Source: JAVEWJ01 sp034004605 (lineage in GTDB: Bacteria > Patescibacteriota > Gracilibacteria > UBA1369 > LOWO2-01-FULL-3). Taken from it: DNA of 42,807 nt. The translations under genes and the position numbers were made by a program. The notes below the pieces were generated by a model. That model was not told where the DNA came from. It worked only from the letters and a program-made list of their open reading frames with translations, and did no database searches. The stretch lies in the NCBI GenBank assembly GCA_034004605.1, contig JAVEWJ010000006.1, forward strand, positions 1 to 42,807, read 5' to 3'. How positions within the stretch are numbered: position 1 is the stretch's first letter; each line of letters opens with the position of its first letter. Below, in pieces: positions 1 to 6,674 of this stretch.

Positions 1-10
1 TTTTTTTGGC

Positions 11-39
11 TTTACAAGACGCCTTTGCGTTCATATAAT
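11..39 (+). promoter_or_regulatory. sigma70-type promoter
   Basis: TTTACA (11-16) and a perfect TATAAT (34-39) are separated by 17 bases, so transcription should start near 46. This leaves about 47 bases of leader before the ATG at 93, including a small CCTT-CGA-AAGG hairpin. It fits the promoter pattern seen repeatedly in this window. Confidence 0.65.
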
Positions 40-92
40 CGGAGTCGAACCTTCGAAAGGGCTTTTCGTTTTATTATTTGTATAAAAATCTT

Positions 93-1358
93 ATGGAGCT
101 TTCTTATAATTTAAGGTATCAGAAATTTTCGTTTTCAAATCGTGTGATGGTGGACAAGGAAGGAGAGATAATCGTTTACGATAAGGGATTTAGGCTGAAA
201 GGAAAAGGAGCAACGGACAAGGGCGAACTAATAAGCTTTTCGGACCTTAAAGAGTTTTACTTCAAGGATGAAAAAATCTTTTTTATTACATTTAATAAAG
301 AAAAATATATTCTCTCCGATGCCTCGGGAATGTTTGAACAGATGCTTCGCGATTTATATCGCGCGCGAAATGAATTTCTGACTGATGCACTTTTTATGAA
401 AGTTGGAAAGATCAAGGCTGAATTCGAGGGAGCTTTTGAGAGAATATCCAAATTTGCGAAACCGATTTCGAAAGGAAAAGCCAAAATCAAGATTTATGAA
501 CGAAGTCTTGTGATTGTGCCTCCAAATCAAGACGCTTTTTCGATAAACTTCAGCTTTGTGAACTTCTATGAATTCGAAGATGATGAATATAATGTGAAGA
601 TTGTGCTTGATGACGGGCAAATTTTAAACATCTCGCAACTTGGCGATGATTTTGAACTTTTTCAGGAAAAAATGGATGAGATTTTGGGAGGACTTTATCA
701 ATCGGTTGTAAGCGATGTTCTCCGCGAGTGTTTCGGATATTTCGATCTTTCGACACTTCTTAAAATGGCTTACAAAATAAAAGGCGGAAAAACTATTTCA
801 AAAAAGGAACTTATTAAAATAGATAAAGAGCTTTACCAAGCCGTTTATGATTTTATTTTTGACAACGAAGATTTTAAACAAAAATTTGAGTATTTGCTTT
901 CAAATGCGGATGACCTAAATATCCGCTTCGGAATCGCAAAAGATTTCGCTCAAGCAAAAGGCTTTATCAGGTGGGTAATGGTATCTGTTCCAGAAAAAAA
1001 TGTGGTTGCGTTTTCAATTTTGCCAAGATGGGAAAATGCCGCGCAAGGCGGGGAGAGCGCTAAACGAAAAGATGAAACATTTTTCTATAAAATCATTATG
1101 GAAAAAGGAAACGCCTTGGAAAAAACCGAGGATAAAATTCGCGAAATAGAACAGGCCCTTCTTAGCCTAAATTTTGCAAAAGACCCCTGCTACAAGGACA
1201 AAAGAGAACTTAAATACTCCCCTTTTCAATATGCTATTCGTAAAATGCCTTTCCTGAGAATTCTTCGAAAATCTTTTTCAGGAATGGCAGCAAGCGAAGA
1301 CATACAAACTTGGAAAGAACAAGCCGATAAGATTTTGAATGAGTCGGTGATTAAATAA
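93..1358 (+). CDS. Uncharacterised protein with two PH-like beta repeats
   Basis: I do not recognise a named family. The N-terminal half seems to hold two similar beta-rich units, at roughly residues 5-85 and 125-205. Each has alternating short strands, a 'xISFSDL/xINFSFV' strand followed by an aromatic-acidic turn (FYFKDE, FYEFEDDE), and ends in an amphipathic helix, as in PH/GRAM-like folds. The C-terminal half (about 210-421) is mostly helical, with charged stretches and no signal peptide or membrane segment, so it is probably cytoplasmic. The frame can be extended to a TTG at 78. I chose the ATG at 93 because it has a promoter at 11-39 and ATG is the usual start here. The gene stands alone, with a foreign-looking cassette downstream. 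The PH-like reading is inferred from strand pattern only. Confidence 0.75.
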   Translation: MELSYNLRYQKFSFSNRVMVDKEGEIIVYDKGFRLKGKGATDKGELISFSDLKEFYFKDEKIFFITFNKEKYILSDASGMFEQMLRDLYRARNEFLTDALFMKVGKIKAEFEGAFERISKFAKPISKGKAKIKIYERSLVIVPPNQDAFSINFSFVNFYEFEDDEYNVKIVLDDGQILNISQLGDDFELFQEKMDEILGGLYQSVVSDVLRECFGYFDLSTLLKMAYKIKGGKTISKKELIKIDKELYQAVYDFIFDNEDFKQKFEYLLSNADDLNIRFGIAKDFAQAKGFIRWVMVSVPEKNVVAFSILPRWENAAQGGESAKRKDETFFYKIIMEKGNALEKTEDKIREIEQALLSLNFAKDPCYKDKRELKYSPFQYAIRKMPFLRILRKSFSGMAASEDIQTWKEQADKILNESVIK

Positions 1359-1372
1359 GTATTTTGCAGCGC

Positions 1373-1400
1373 TTGACAATTTCGCCTTTTTGTTTATTAT
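1373..1400 (+). promoter_or_regulatory. sigma70-type promoter of the small membrane-protein cassette
   Basis: A consensus TTGACA (1373-1378) and TATTAT (1395-1400) are separated by 16 bases. This is one of the two consensus -35 boxes found in the window. The leader that follows carries two AAGGAGG ribosome-binding sequences (1421-1427 and 1445-1451). Confidence 0.7.
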
Positions 1401-1455
1401 TGTGTCAATTTGGGTTCCGCAAGGAGGCCAAAGAGTCACATGCGAAGGAGGCGTT

Positions 1456-1770
1456 ATGTGGCAGATGGTTCTGGGGCTAATTGTTTCCTGTATCTTGTTG
1501 ATGATTTTCAACAGGATTTTGAGAGATGGGGAGACCACCAGAACTTCTCGGGAGCTGTGTGAAAGATACGCAGGGCTACTACGAGAAAAATATAGAGAAA
1601 TGGTAGTAAAAGGTAAGGCCTCTAGTTGGTGGGAAGAGCACAAGCTTTCGAGGCTTGAGGCTCGGCTCAACAGGCAAAAGGAGGCTAATCCTGAAGACCC
1701 TGACGACAACTCGTTCTACGAGCTCATGCTTGATCTTAGGCGTGAGCTCGAGGTGCTGTCGTGGGAGTGA
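1456..1770 (+). CDS. Small membrane-anchored protein (foreign-looking cassette)
   Basis: The 104-residue protein has one N-terminal hydrophobic segment (about residues 3-20) followed by a charged helical tail rich in Arg, Glu and Lys. I do not recognise the family. The start is fixed by a perfect AAGGAGG at 1445-1451, four bases before the ATG. A longer frame reaches back to 1390, but that would place the start inside the -10 element. A second AAGGAGG (1421-1427) precedes an ATG at 1440 in another frame, which could encode a 39-residue overlapping peptide (to 1559). The cassette has its own consensus promoter and a 12-bp perfect terminator. Its GC content is clearly higher and its codons (CTC, CGG, GAG) differ from its neighbours, suggesting transfer from another lineage. 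Confidence 0.65.
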   Translation: MWQMVLGLIVSCILLMIFNRILRDGETTRTSRELCERYAGLLREKYREMVVKGKASSWWEEHKLSRLEARLNRQKEANPEDPDDNSFYELMLDLRRELEVLSWE

Positions 1771-1773
1771 TGG

Positions 1774-1812
1774 CAAGGGCGGTCGCTTTACTTCGACCGC
1801 CCTTGATTTTTT
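1774..1812 (+). terminator. Rho-independent terminator
   Basis: A 12-bp perfect stem (1774-1785 with 1794-1805, core GGGCGGTCG/CGACCGCCC) has an 8-base loop CTTTACTT and is followed by ATTTTTT. It begins four bases after the stop codon of the preceding gene. Confidence 0.9.
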
Positions 1813-1825
1813 GAGTTATTTGTTC

Positions 1826-1854
1826 TTGACTAAATATTGGCTTATAAATACAAT
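1826..1854 (+). promoter_or_regulatory. sigma70-type promoter of the candidate small RNA
   Basis: TTGACT (1826-1831), a 17-base spacer and TACAAT (1849-1854). It lies directly after the previous terminator, so it drives an independent unit that starts near 1861. Confidence 0.65.
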
Positions 1855-1860
1855 TTACAA

Positions 1861-2016
1861 GCTTTCCGATCGGCCGATTACGCGGTTCGCCGAATTGCCA
1901 GGTGGTTTCCTCCTTACCTCCACCTCGCTGATGTTGGCCTCCGTCAACTCGGATTCGGATAGCACCGGCCTCCCGGCACTCGGGTTTAATTACCTCTGAG
2001 TGCCGGGGGCCTTTTC
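1861..2016 (+). ncRNA. Candidate small RNA with an anti-Shine-Dalgarno loop
   Basis: This is a unit of about 155 bases bounded by its own promoter (1826-1854) and a very strong terminator (1967-2019). No convincing gene lies in it: the only ATG frame is 22 codons (1931-1999) with no SD, and its end runs into the terminator stem. It is GC-rich against an AT-rich genome. A hairpin is formed by AGGTGG (1900-1905) and CCACCT (1920-1925), and its 14-base loop contains CCTCCTT (1909-1915). That heptamer is an exact complement of the AAGGAGG sequences found twice upstream of the adjacent gene. The loop therefore resembles C-rich regulatory RNAs that mask ribosome-binding sites. It could instead be the decayed end of a foreign gene: a frame without any start codon is open on the minus strand here. 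Confidence 0.45.
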
Positions 2017-2019
2017 TTT
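1967..2019 (+). terminator. Strong rho-independent terminator
   Basis: CCCGGCACTC (1972-1981) pairs perfectly with GAGTGCCGGG (1998-2007). GGCC (1967-1970) and GGCC (2008-2011) extend the stem to 14 bp with one bulged T. The stem is followed by TTTTCTTT. Confidence 0.9.
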
Positions 2020-2035
2020 AAGCCATAAGATAAAC

Positions 2036-2065
2036 TTGAAAAAATACCAAAAATTAATGTAGTAT
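2036..2065 (+). promoter_or_regulatory. Probable trxA promoter
   Basis: TTGAAA (2036-2041) and TAGTAT (2060-2065) with an 18-base spacer, about 30 bases before the trxA start. The -10 box matches the consensus at only four of six positions. Confidence 0.4.
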
Positions 2066-2094
2066 CGGTCTTGCATTATTAACAAACATTTAAT

Positions 2095-2403
2095 ATGTCT
2101 ATGCAATTTACCGATGAAAATTTCAAGGATGAAGTCCTTAAATCAGAGCTCCCGGTTCTCGTTGATTTTTACGCTGAATGGTGCGGTCCTTGCAAAATGA
2201 TGGGCCCTGTGATCGATGAACTTTCCACGGAACTTGAAGGAAAATGGAAAATCGGAAAAGTAAATGTGGACGAATGCCCGAAGACTTCTGAAGAATACGG
2301 AATTCAAAGCATCCCGACTTTGGTTTTATTTAAAGATGGAGAAGCCTACGACAAAATGATGGGCTTTAGAGGAAAAGAAGAGTTGAAACAAAAACTCGCT
2401 TAA
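2095..2403 (+). CDS. trxA: Thioredoxin
   Basis: Thioredoxin is a cytoplasmic dithiol-disulfide oxidoreductase that keeps protein thiols reduced. The 102-residue length is typical of a single-domain thioredoxin. The classical active site WCGPC is at residues 29-33, the buried Asp at D24, and the cis-proline loop (SIPTL) has Pro74. There is no signal peptide. A second in-frame ATG two codons downstream is an equally possible start, and no SD precedes either. The stop codon overlaps the stop of the convergent rnhA by four bases. No thioredoxin reductase gene lies nearby. Confidence 0.95.
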   Translation: MSMQFTDENFKDEVLKSELPVLVDFYAEWCGPCKMMGPVIDELSTELEGKWKIGKVNVDECPKTSEEYGIQSIPTLVLFKDGEAYDKMMGFRGKEELKQKLA

Positions 2404-2819
2404 GCTTTTTTGATTTTTTGGGCCGAAGAATTTGCAAGACGATCGGCCATAATATTGTATTTATCTATATGATGGGCTTTAATCCAAGCCCATTTTATAT
2501 TTTTCCAAGCGGAAAGCTTTTCTATCTCCGCCCATAAATCTTTATTCGCCTTCTTTTTCCATCCCTTAGTGATTGTGGAAATGAGTAAATCCGAATCGCT
2601 AAAAATCTCAATTTCCCTATCCCCCATACCGTTTTCATCAATGTATGAAAGCGCTTTGATTATCGCTGTCATTTCCATTCGATTATTCGTGGTATCGGGT
2701 TCCCCTCCGCTTAATTTGATAAATTTCCCGTTATCAATTATGATGACGCCATAACCTCCGGGCCCGGGATTTCCCAAGCAGGAGCCATCCGTGTAGATTG
2801 TAAGTGTGTTTTCGTTCAT
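2400..2819 (-). CDS. rnhA: Ribonuclease HI
   Basis: RNase HI cuts the RNA strand of RNA-DNA hybrids, removing R-loops and Okazaki primers. All four metal-binding carboxylates are visible: D11 in YTDGS, E49 in RMEM, D75 in SDSD and D126 in ADRLAN. The 'GNPGPGGYG' strand is also present. At 139 residues it is a catalytic domain only, without an N-terminal hybrid-binding domain. It diverges from rlmH across only 20 bases, so its promoter must lie inside rlmH. TTGAAT (2855-2860) and TAGCAT (2833-2838), read on the minus strand with 16 bases between them, are a possible pair. Confidence 0.95.
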   Translation of the reverse strand: MNENTLTIYTDGSCLGNPGPGGYGVIIIDNGKFIKLSGGEPDTTNNRMEMTAIIKALSYIDENGMGDREIEIFSDSDLLISTITKGWKKKANKDLWAEIEKLSAWKNIKWAWIKAHHIDKYNIMADRLANSSAQKIKKA

Positions 2820-2839
2820 AAAATTTTTTTACATGCTAT

Positions 2840-3310
2840 ATGAAAATTAAAATTATTCAAGTTGGAAAAACCAAGGACAAATATCTTGAAGAAGGCATAA
2901 ACGAGTATTTAAAGCGGTTAAACGCATTTTATAGAATCGAAACTATTACCCTTAAAGATGTTAAAAGTTCAAAGACTTATCCTCCCGAAAGGTGTAAAAA
3001 AGAGGAGTCTTTTCAAATTCTCTCCGCGATCTCCGAGGGAGACGCCGTAATTTGTCTTGATGAACACGGTAAAGAAAAAACATCTGAAGAATTTTCGGGT
3101 ACCCTTTCTTCTCTTATGGATATGGGAAGAACAGTCTCATTTGTGATCGGTGGTGCCTACGGTATCGATAAATCGATTTTATCCAGGTGCGAACTTATTC
3201 TTTCGTTCTCTAAAATGACATTTACGCATCAAATGATTCGCATTTTTCTTCTCGAACAACTTTACCGCGCGGGTTGTATTATTCGAGGAAAAGAGTATCA
3301 TATAGCCTGA
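2840..3310 (+). CDS. rlmH: 23S rRNA (pseudouridine-1915 N3) methyltransferase RlmH
   Basis: RlmH is a small SPOUT-class enzyme that uses SAM to methylate pseudouridine 1915 in helix 69 of 23S rRNA, acting on assembled 70S ribosomes. The 156-residue length is exactly typical. The trefoil-knot SAM-binding signature FVIGGAYGID is near residues 100-109, and the C-terminal 'MTFTHQMIRIFLLEQLYRA' segment is clear. Start ATG at 2840. The gene ends in TGA, which supports the standard genetic code. A glutaredoxin gene follows 18 bases downstream in the same direction. A promoter inside rnhA (TTGTAA 2798-2803, TAAAAT 2819-2824, short 15-base spacer) is possible. Confidence 0.95.
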   Translation: MKIKIIQVGKTKDKYLEEGINEYLKRLNAFYRIETITLKDVKSSKTYPPERCKKEESFQILSAISEGDAVICLDEHGKEKTSEEFSGTLSSLMDMGRTVSFVIGGAYGIDKSILSRCELILSFSKMTFTHQMIRIFLLEQLYRAGCIIRGKEYHIA

Positions 3311-3328
3311 TAATTTAACCTCAATCAA

Positions 3329-3583
3329 ATGGCTGAAATCGTAATGTATACCAAAGACTATTGTCCTTTCTCCAAAGAAGCTAAGGCTTTTTTTGAAGAA
3401 AAAGGTAAAAACTATTCTGAAATTCAAATTCAGGATGATGCAGTTGTTGCAAGAGAAATGGAGGAAAAATCGGGCGGACGAACGGATACTCCTCAAATTT
3501 TTGTAAACGGTTCACATATCGGAAGTTTTGACGATATCAAAGCCCTTGAAGCGACGGGGAATTTGGATGAACTTCTTAAATAA
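3329..3583 (+). CDS. Glutaredoxin-like protein with CPFS active site
   Basis: This 84-residue glutaredoxin/NrdH-fold protein has the motif YCPFS at residues 11-15. Only the nucleophilic Cys12 of the usual CPYC/CPFC pair is present, with Ser15 replacing the resolving cysteine. The cis-proline 'DTPQIFVNG' strand and the 'IGSFDDIKAL' glutathione-binding region match class I glutaredoxins. Family knowledge says monothiol active sites reduce mixed disulfides through a bound low-molecular-weight thiol rather than protein disulfides directly. The cofactor in this organism is unknown. The stop codon overlaps the capA start (TAATG), so the two are translationally coupled. Confidence 0.9.
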   Translation: MAEIVMYTKDYCPFSKEAKAFFEEKGKNYSEIQIQDDAVVAREMEEKSGGRTDTPQIFVNGSHIGSFDDIKALEATGNLDELLK

Positions 3584-5241
3584 TGAAGAAGCTTTTAATA
3601 GTTTTTTCATTTCTGATTACAGGGATGTTTGTTTTTTTGATAAACAATTTCGGATTTTCTCCGGAAAACGCATTTGTGTCTTTCGATAAAGGTGAAATCG
3701 AAAAAATAAACATTATTCCGGATTTGGTATTACCTGAAAAAACTTTTGAGGCATTGGTTTTTGGTAGCGACAATACTCTATCAGAATTCGAAAATTTCGA
3801 TTTTGAAAAATATGAAAAAATCATAATCTTAAGCGAAAACAAAAAGAATTTTGGAAAATTCGACATCGCGTTAAAAGAAGACCTTTTGAATTTTTCTGCT
3901 CCGAGTACGGGCAAATCCGATTTCGCTTTTTCAAAAAACAAGACGGACGAAAAGTTTCGCCTTTTTTTAAAAGATAAAACAAAGGCCAAAATCTTTTCGA
4001 TTTCGGTGAAAACTTTTGTGCAGGAGAAGGATTTATTAAGTTTTTTTGAGAAACTTCAAGAAAAGATTTCAGGCGATACTTTGGTATTATCCGAAATCAA
4101 ATATTCGCAAGTGGAATTTAAAAATTTGAAGCAATTTCACGACGACTACACAAAGTCGGTTTTAGCTTCTTTGGATGCGGAAAAAGTGACGCGCTTAGAC
4201 AGCGATTCCAGAGAGATTGTGAAAGCCGTAATAGCACTTGCCAAGAGCTATCAACTCACATATAAGGAAGAAAATAACGGAGTGATTATTTTTGATGAGA
4301 ATGGGGAAAATTTTTCTCGGCCAATTTTTGTGAGCGCTTTTGGGGATATTATGCTTGGACGCTATGTCCGAACTCTCATGGATATACACGGTCACGACTA
4401 TCCGTTTACAAATATCGCCGATGAAAATAATAGATTTTTCAAAGGTTCGGATTTGGTTTTCGCGAATCTAGAGGGACCGATTAAAGGTGATGGCTTTAAA
4501 TCAAGTACATCTATGATTTTCGGATTTCCGCAGTACACAGCTCCCCTTCTTAAAAAATATGGATTTAATCTGCTTATGCTTGCCAATAATCATGCTATGA
4601 ACCAAGGTGCAAGCGGTAGAGACTCTACGATTTCCGCATTAAACGAACAGGACATTTCCTGGTGCGGTCATCCTTCGAAGGCCGATCCGGAGAGTGTATA
4701 CTATGATGAGATTGCGGGTAAAAAAATCGCTTTTGTGTGCTTAAACGATGTGGAAGTAGACCTTAATTTGGATGAAGCTTACGGCCTAATCGCCGATGTG
4801 AGAAAGAAGGTCGATTTGCTTTTTGTAAGTGCGCATTTCGGACTAGAATACAAACATAGTGCGTCAAATACTCTACAAGAGATTCCTTTTAGAAAATTCA
4901 TCGACAGTGGCGCGGATATTGTAATCGGCCATCATCCGCATGTTGTTCAAAATTTTGAGGTTTATAACGGGAAGATAATCCTTTATTCATTGGGAAATTT
5001 TATTTTCGACCAGTATTGGTCCAAGGATACTCAGGAGATGCTGGGAGTGGGAATTTCCATCGACTCGGACAAGACGAAAGTCTTTCTTTTACCTTTAAAA
5101 AGTGACAAATCAAAGCCGAGATTAATGAATGAAATTGAATACAAAGATTTTATTGAGAGGTTTTCAAAATATGGGAATTATGATGAAGTAACTTTGGCTC
5201 AAATTAGAGCCGGAATAATTGAAATCGTTAATAAAAAATGA
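3583..5241 (+). CDS. CapA-like metallophosphatase with N-terminal membrane anchor
   Basis: The C-terminal half (about residues 248-490) is a PGA_cap/CapA domain of the calcineurin-like phosphoesterase superfamily. Its metal-binding blocks appear in order: FGDIMLGR, NLEGPI, ANNHAMNQG, HFGLEY, GHHPHVVQ and YSLGNFIFDQ. CapA proteins act in poly-gamma-glutamate capsule synthesis or export, but many members have unknown substrates. The N-terminus (residues 1-25) is a hydrophobic signal anchor, so the domain should face outward. An extension of about 200 residues before the phosphatase matches nothing I recognise. No capB/capC partners are present, so a capsule role is not established. It is coupled to the glutaredoxin gene by overlap. 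The promoter of the next gene lies within its last codons. Confidence 0.85.
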   Translation: MKKLLIVFSFLITGMFVFLINNFGFSPENAFVSFDKGEIEKINIIPDLVLPEKTFEALVFGSDNTLSEFENFDFEKYEKIIILSENKKNFGKFDIALKEDLLNFSAPSTGKSDFAFSKNKTDEKFRLFLKDKTKAKIFSISVKTFVQEKDLLSFFEKLQEKISGDTLVLSEIKYSQVEFKNLKQFHDDYTKSVLASLDAEKVTRLDSDSREIVKAVIALAKSYQLTYKEENNGVIIFDENGENFSRPIFVSAFGDIMLGRYVRTLMDIHGHDYPFTNIADENNRFFKGSDLVFANLEGPIKGDGFKSSTSMIFGFPQYTAPLLKKYGFNLLMLANNHAMNQGASGRDSTISALNEQDISWCGHPSKADPESVYYDEIAGKKIAFVCLNDVEVDLNLDEAYGLIADVRKKVDLLFVSAHFGLEYKHSASNTLQEIPFRKFIDSGADIVIGHHPHVVQNFEVYNGKIILYSLGNFIFDQYWSKDTQEMLGVGISIDSDKTKVFLLPLKSDKSKPRLMNEIEYKDFIERFSKYGNYDEVTLAQIRAGIIEIVNKK

Positions 5242-5247
5242 TATAAT
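5219..5247 (+). promoter_or_regulatory. sigma70-type promoter inside the capA 3' end
   Basis: TTGAAA (5219-5224) and a perfect TATAAT (5242-5247) are separated by 17 bases. The start of transcription near 5254 leaves a leader of only about 14 bases before the ATG at 5268. Confidence 0.75.
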
Positions 5248-5267
5248 TTAAAGATAAAAATAAAAAT

Positions 5268-6668
5268 ATGAAAATTAAATTTGCAGGTGCTGCGGGTGGA
5301 GATGTGACAGGGACAAAGCATTTGATAGAAGTTAATGGAAAAAAGATTCTTCTTGATTGTGGTATGTTCCAAGGGAGAAGAGCTGAAGCTGATGATAAAA
5401 ATCGAAACTTCCTATTTGATCCAAAAGAAATCGATGCGATGATTTTGAGCCATGCACATATTGATCACAGTGGATCCATCCCCTATTTGGTAAAACAAGG
5501 TTTTACCGGACCTATTTATTGTACACATGCCACACGTGATCTATGTAACTATATGCTTCTTGATAGTGCTTTTATTCAGGAAAACGAAATTGAATGGCTT
5601 AAGAAAAAGAAAAAAATCAAACCTGGTGATGCTGTGGAGCCTTATTACAATTCCGATGATGCCGAAATGGCTCTAAGTCTATTTCATGGTGTCGGTTATG
5701 AAAAAACTTTCGTAGTGGAAGATGGAGTGATAGCTTCGTTTTACGATGCGGGGCATATTTTGGGAAGTTCTCTTGTGCATTTGCTTATTTATGATAAAGA
5801 GGAAAAGAAAAGATATTCATTTTGTTTTTCGGGAGATTTGGGAAGACGCGGACTTGCGCTTCTTCGTGATCCACAGCCGATTCCGTCCGCAGATATTCTC
5901 GTTATCGAGACCACGTACGGAAATCGCCTTCATGCAGCGATTACAACGGTGGAGGAGGATTTGGCTGTTGTGGTAAATCAGGTGGTTGAAAAAGGTGGAA
6001 AACTCATTATCCCCTCCTTCGCACTTGAAAGAGCTCAAGAAATTTTGTATTACCTAAGCCTTTTAAACGAAAAGAAAAAGATCCCGAAAATCCCTATTTT
6101 TGTGGATAGTCCTCTTGCGGGAAACGTGACTGAGGTTTTCAGATCTCATCCCGAGTGTTTTGATAAAGAAACATATAAAAACTTTTTGAGTGACGGAAAA
6201 AATCCTTTTACGGGTGCCGATATTCATTACACAAGAAGTGTCGATGAATCAAAGGCCATAAATGAAAAAACCGGACCGATGATAATCATTTCGGCTTCAG
6301 GTATGTGTGAACATGGAAGAATTCTTCATCACTTGAAAAATAATATTTCCGACTCAAAAAATACAGTGTTAATTGTTGGTTATCAGGCTGAAAACACACT
6401 TGGTCGAAAACTTGTGATGGGTGAAAAAACGGTAAATATTTTTGGGGACAGCTATGATGTGAAGGCTTCAATTTATATTATGGATGCTTTTTCCGCGCAT
6501 GCGGACAGATCGGATCTTCTTGAATATATTTCAAGAATCGAGGGACTTAAAAAGATTTTCCTTGTTCATGGTGAATCAACACAAAGAGAATCTTTCAGAA
6601 GAGCGCTTGCAGACAACGGATATCTAGATGTGACGCTTCCGGCTCTCGGTGAAGAATTCGAGCTTTAA
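5268..6668 (+). CDS. Beta-CASP metallo-beta-lactamase ribonuclease (CPSF73-like)
   Basis: The protein is a zinc-dependent ribonuclease of the beta-CASP group, related to archaeal/eukaryotic CPSF73 and to a bacterial family often called the RNA exonuclease/metallo-hydrolase YSH1 type. The HxHxDH motif is at H62, H64, D66 and H67. Later come the second metal-site region with GHILGSS, the SGDLG strand, and the beta-CASP signatures ASGMCEHGRILHHL, FSAHADRSDL and the C-terminal VHGE histidine. At 466 residues it is a catalytic core without a KH domain or the RNase J C-terminal domain. A role in mRNA turnover or processing is likely but inferred. It converges with the next gene across six bases and has its own promoter. 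Confidence 0.9.
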   Translation: MKIKFAGAAGGDVTGTKHLIEVNGKKILLDCGMFQGRRAEADDKNRNFLFDPKEIDAMILSHAHIDHSGSIPYLVKQGFTGPIYCTHATRDLCNYMLLDSAFIQENEIEWLKKKKKIKPGDAVEPYYNSDDAEMALSLFHGVGYEKTFVVEDGVIASFYDAGHILGSSLVHLLIYDKEEKKRYSFCFSGDLGRRGLALLRDPQPIPSADILVIETTYGNRLHAAITTVEEDLAVVVNQVVEKGGKLIIPSFALERAQEILYYLSLLNEKKKIPKIPIFVDSPLAGNVTEVFRSHPECFDKETYKNFLSDGKNPFTGADIHYTRSVDESKAINEKTGPMIIISASGMCEHGRILHHLKNNISDSKNTVLIVGYQAENTLGRKLVMGEKTVNIFGDSYDVKASIYIMDAFSAHADRSDLLEYISRIEGLKKIFLVHGESTQRESFRRALADNGYLDVTLPALGEEFEL

Positions 6669-6674
6669 AAAAGT

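Noticed and set aside
41..62. GGAGTCGAAC/GGTTCGACTCC, resembling a tRNA T arm on the minus strand
   Set aside because: The flanking bases do not form a T stem, and no acceptor or anticodon arm can be found.
1735..2025. A long minus-strand open frame across the small RNA candidate and both terminators
   Set aside because: It runs about 97 codons but has no ATG, GTG or TTG start in frame, and it reads through two terminator stems and a promoter. The GC-rich composition explains the lack of stops. Kept only as an alternative explanation for the small RNA.
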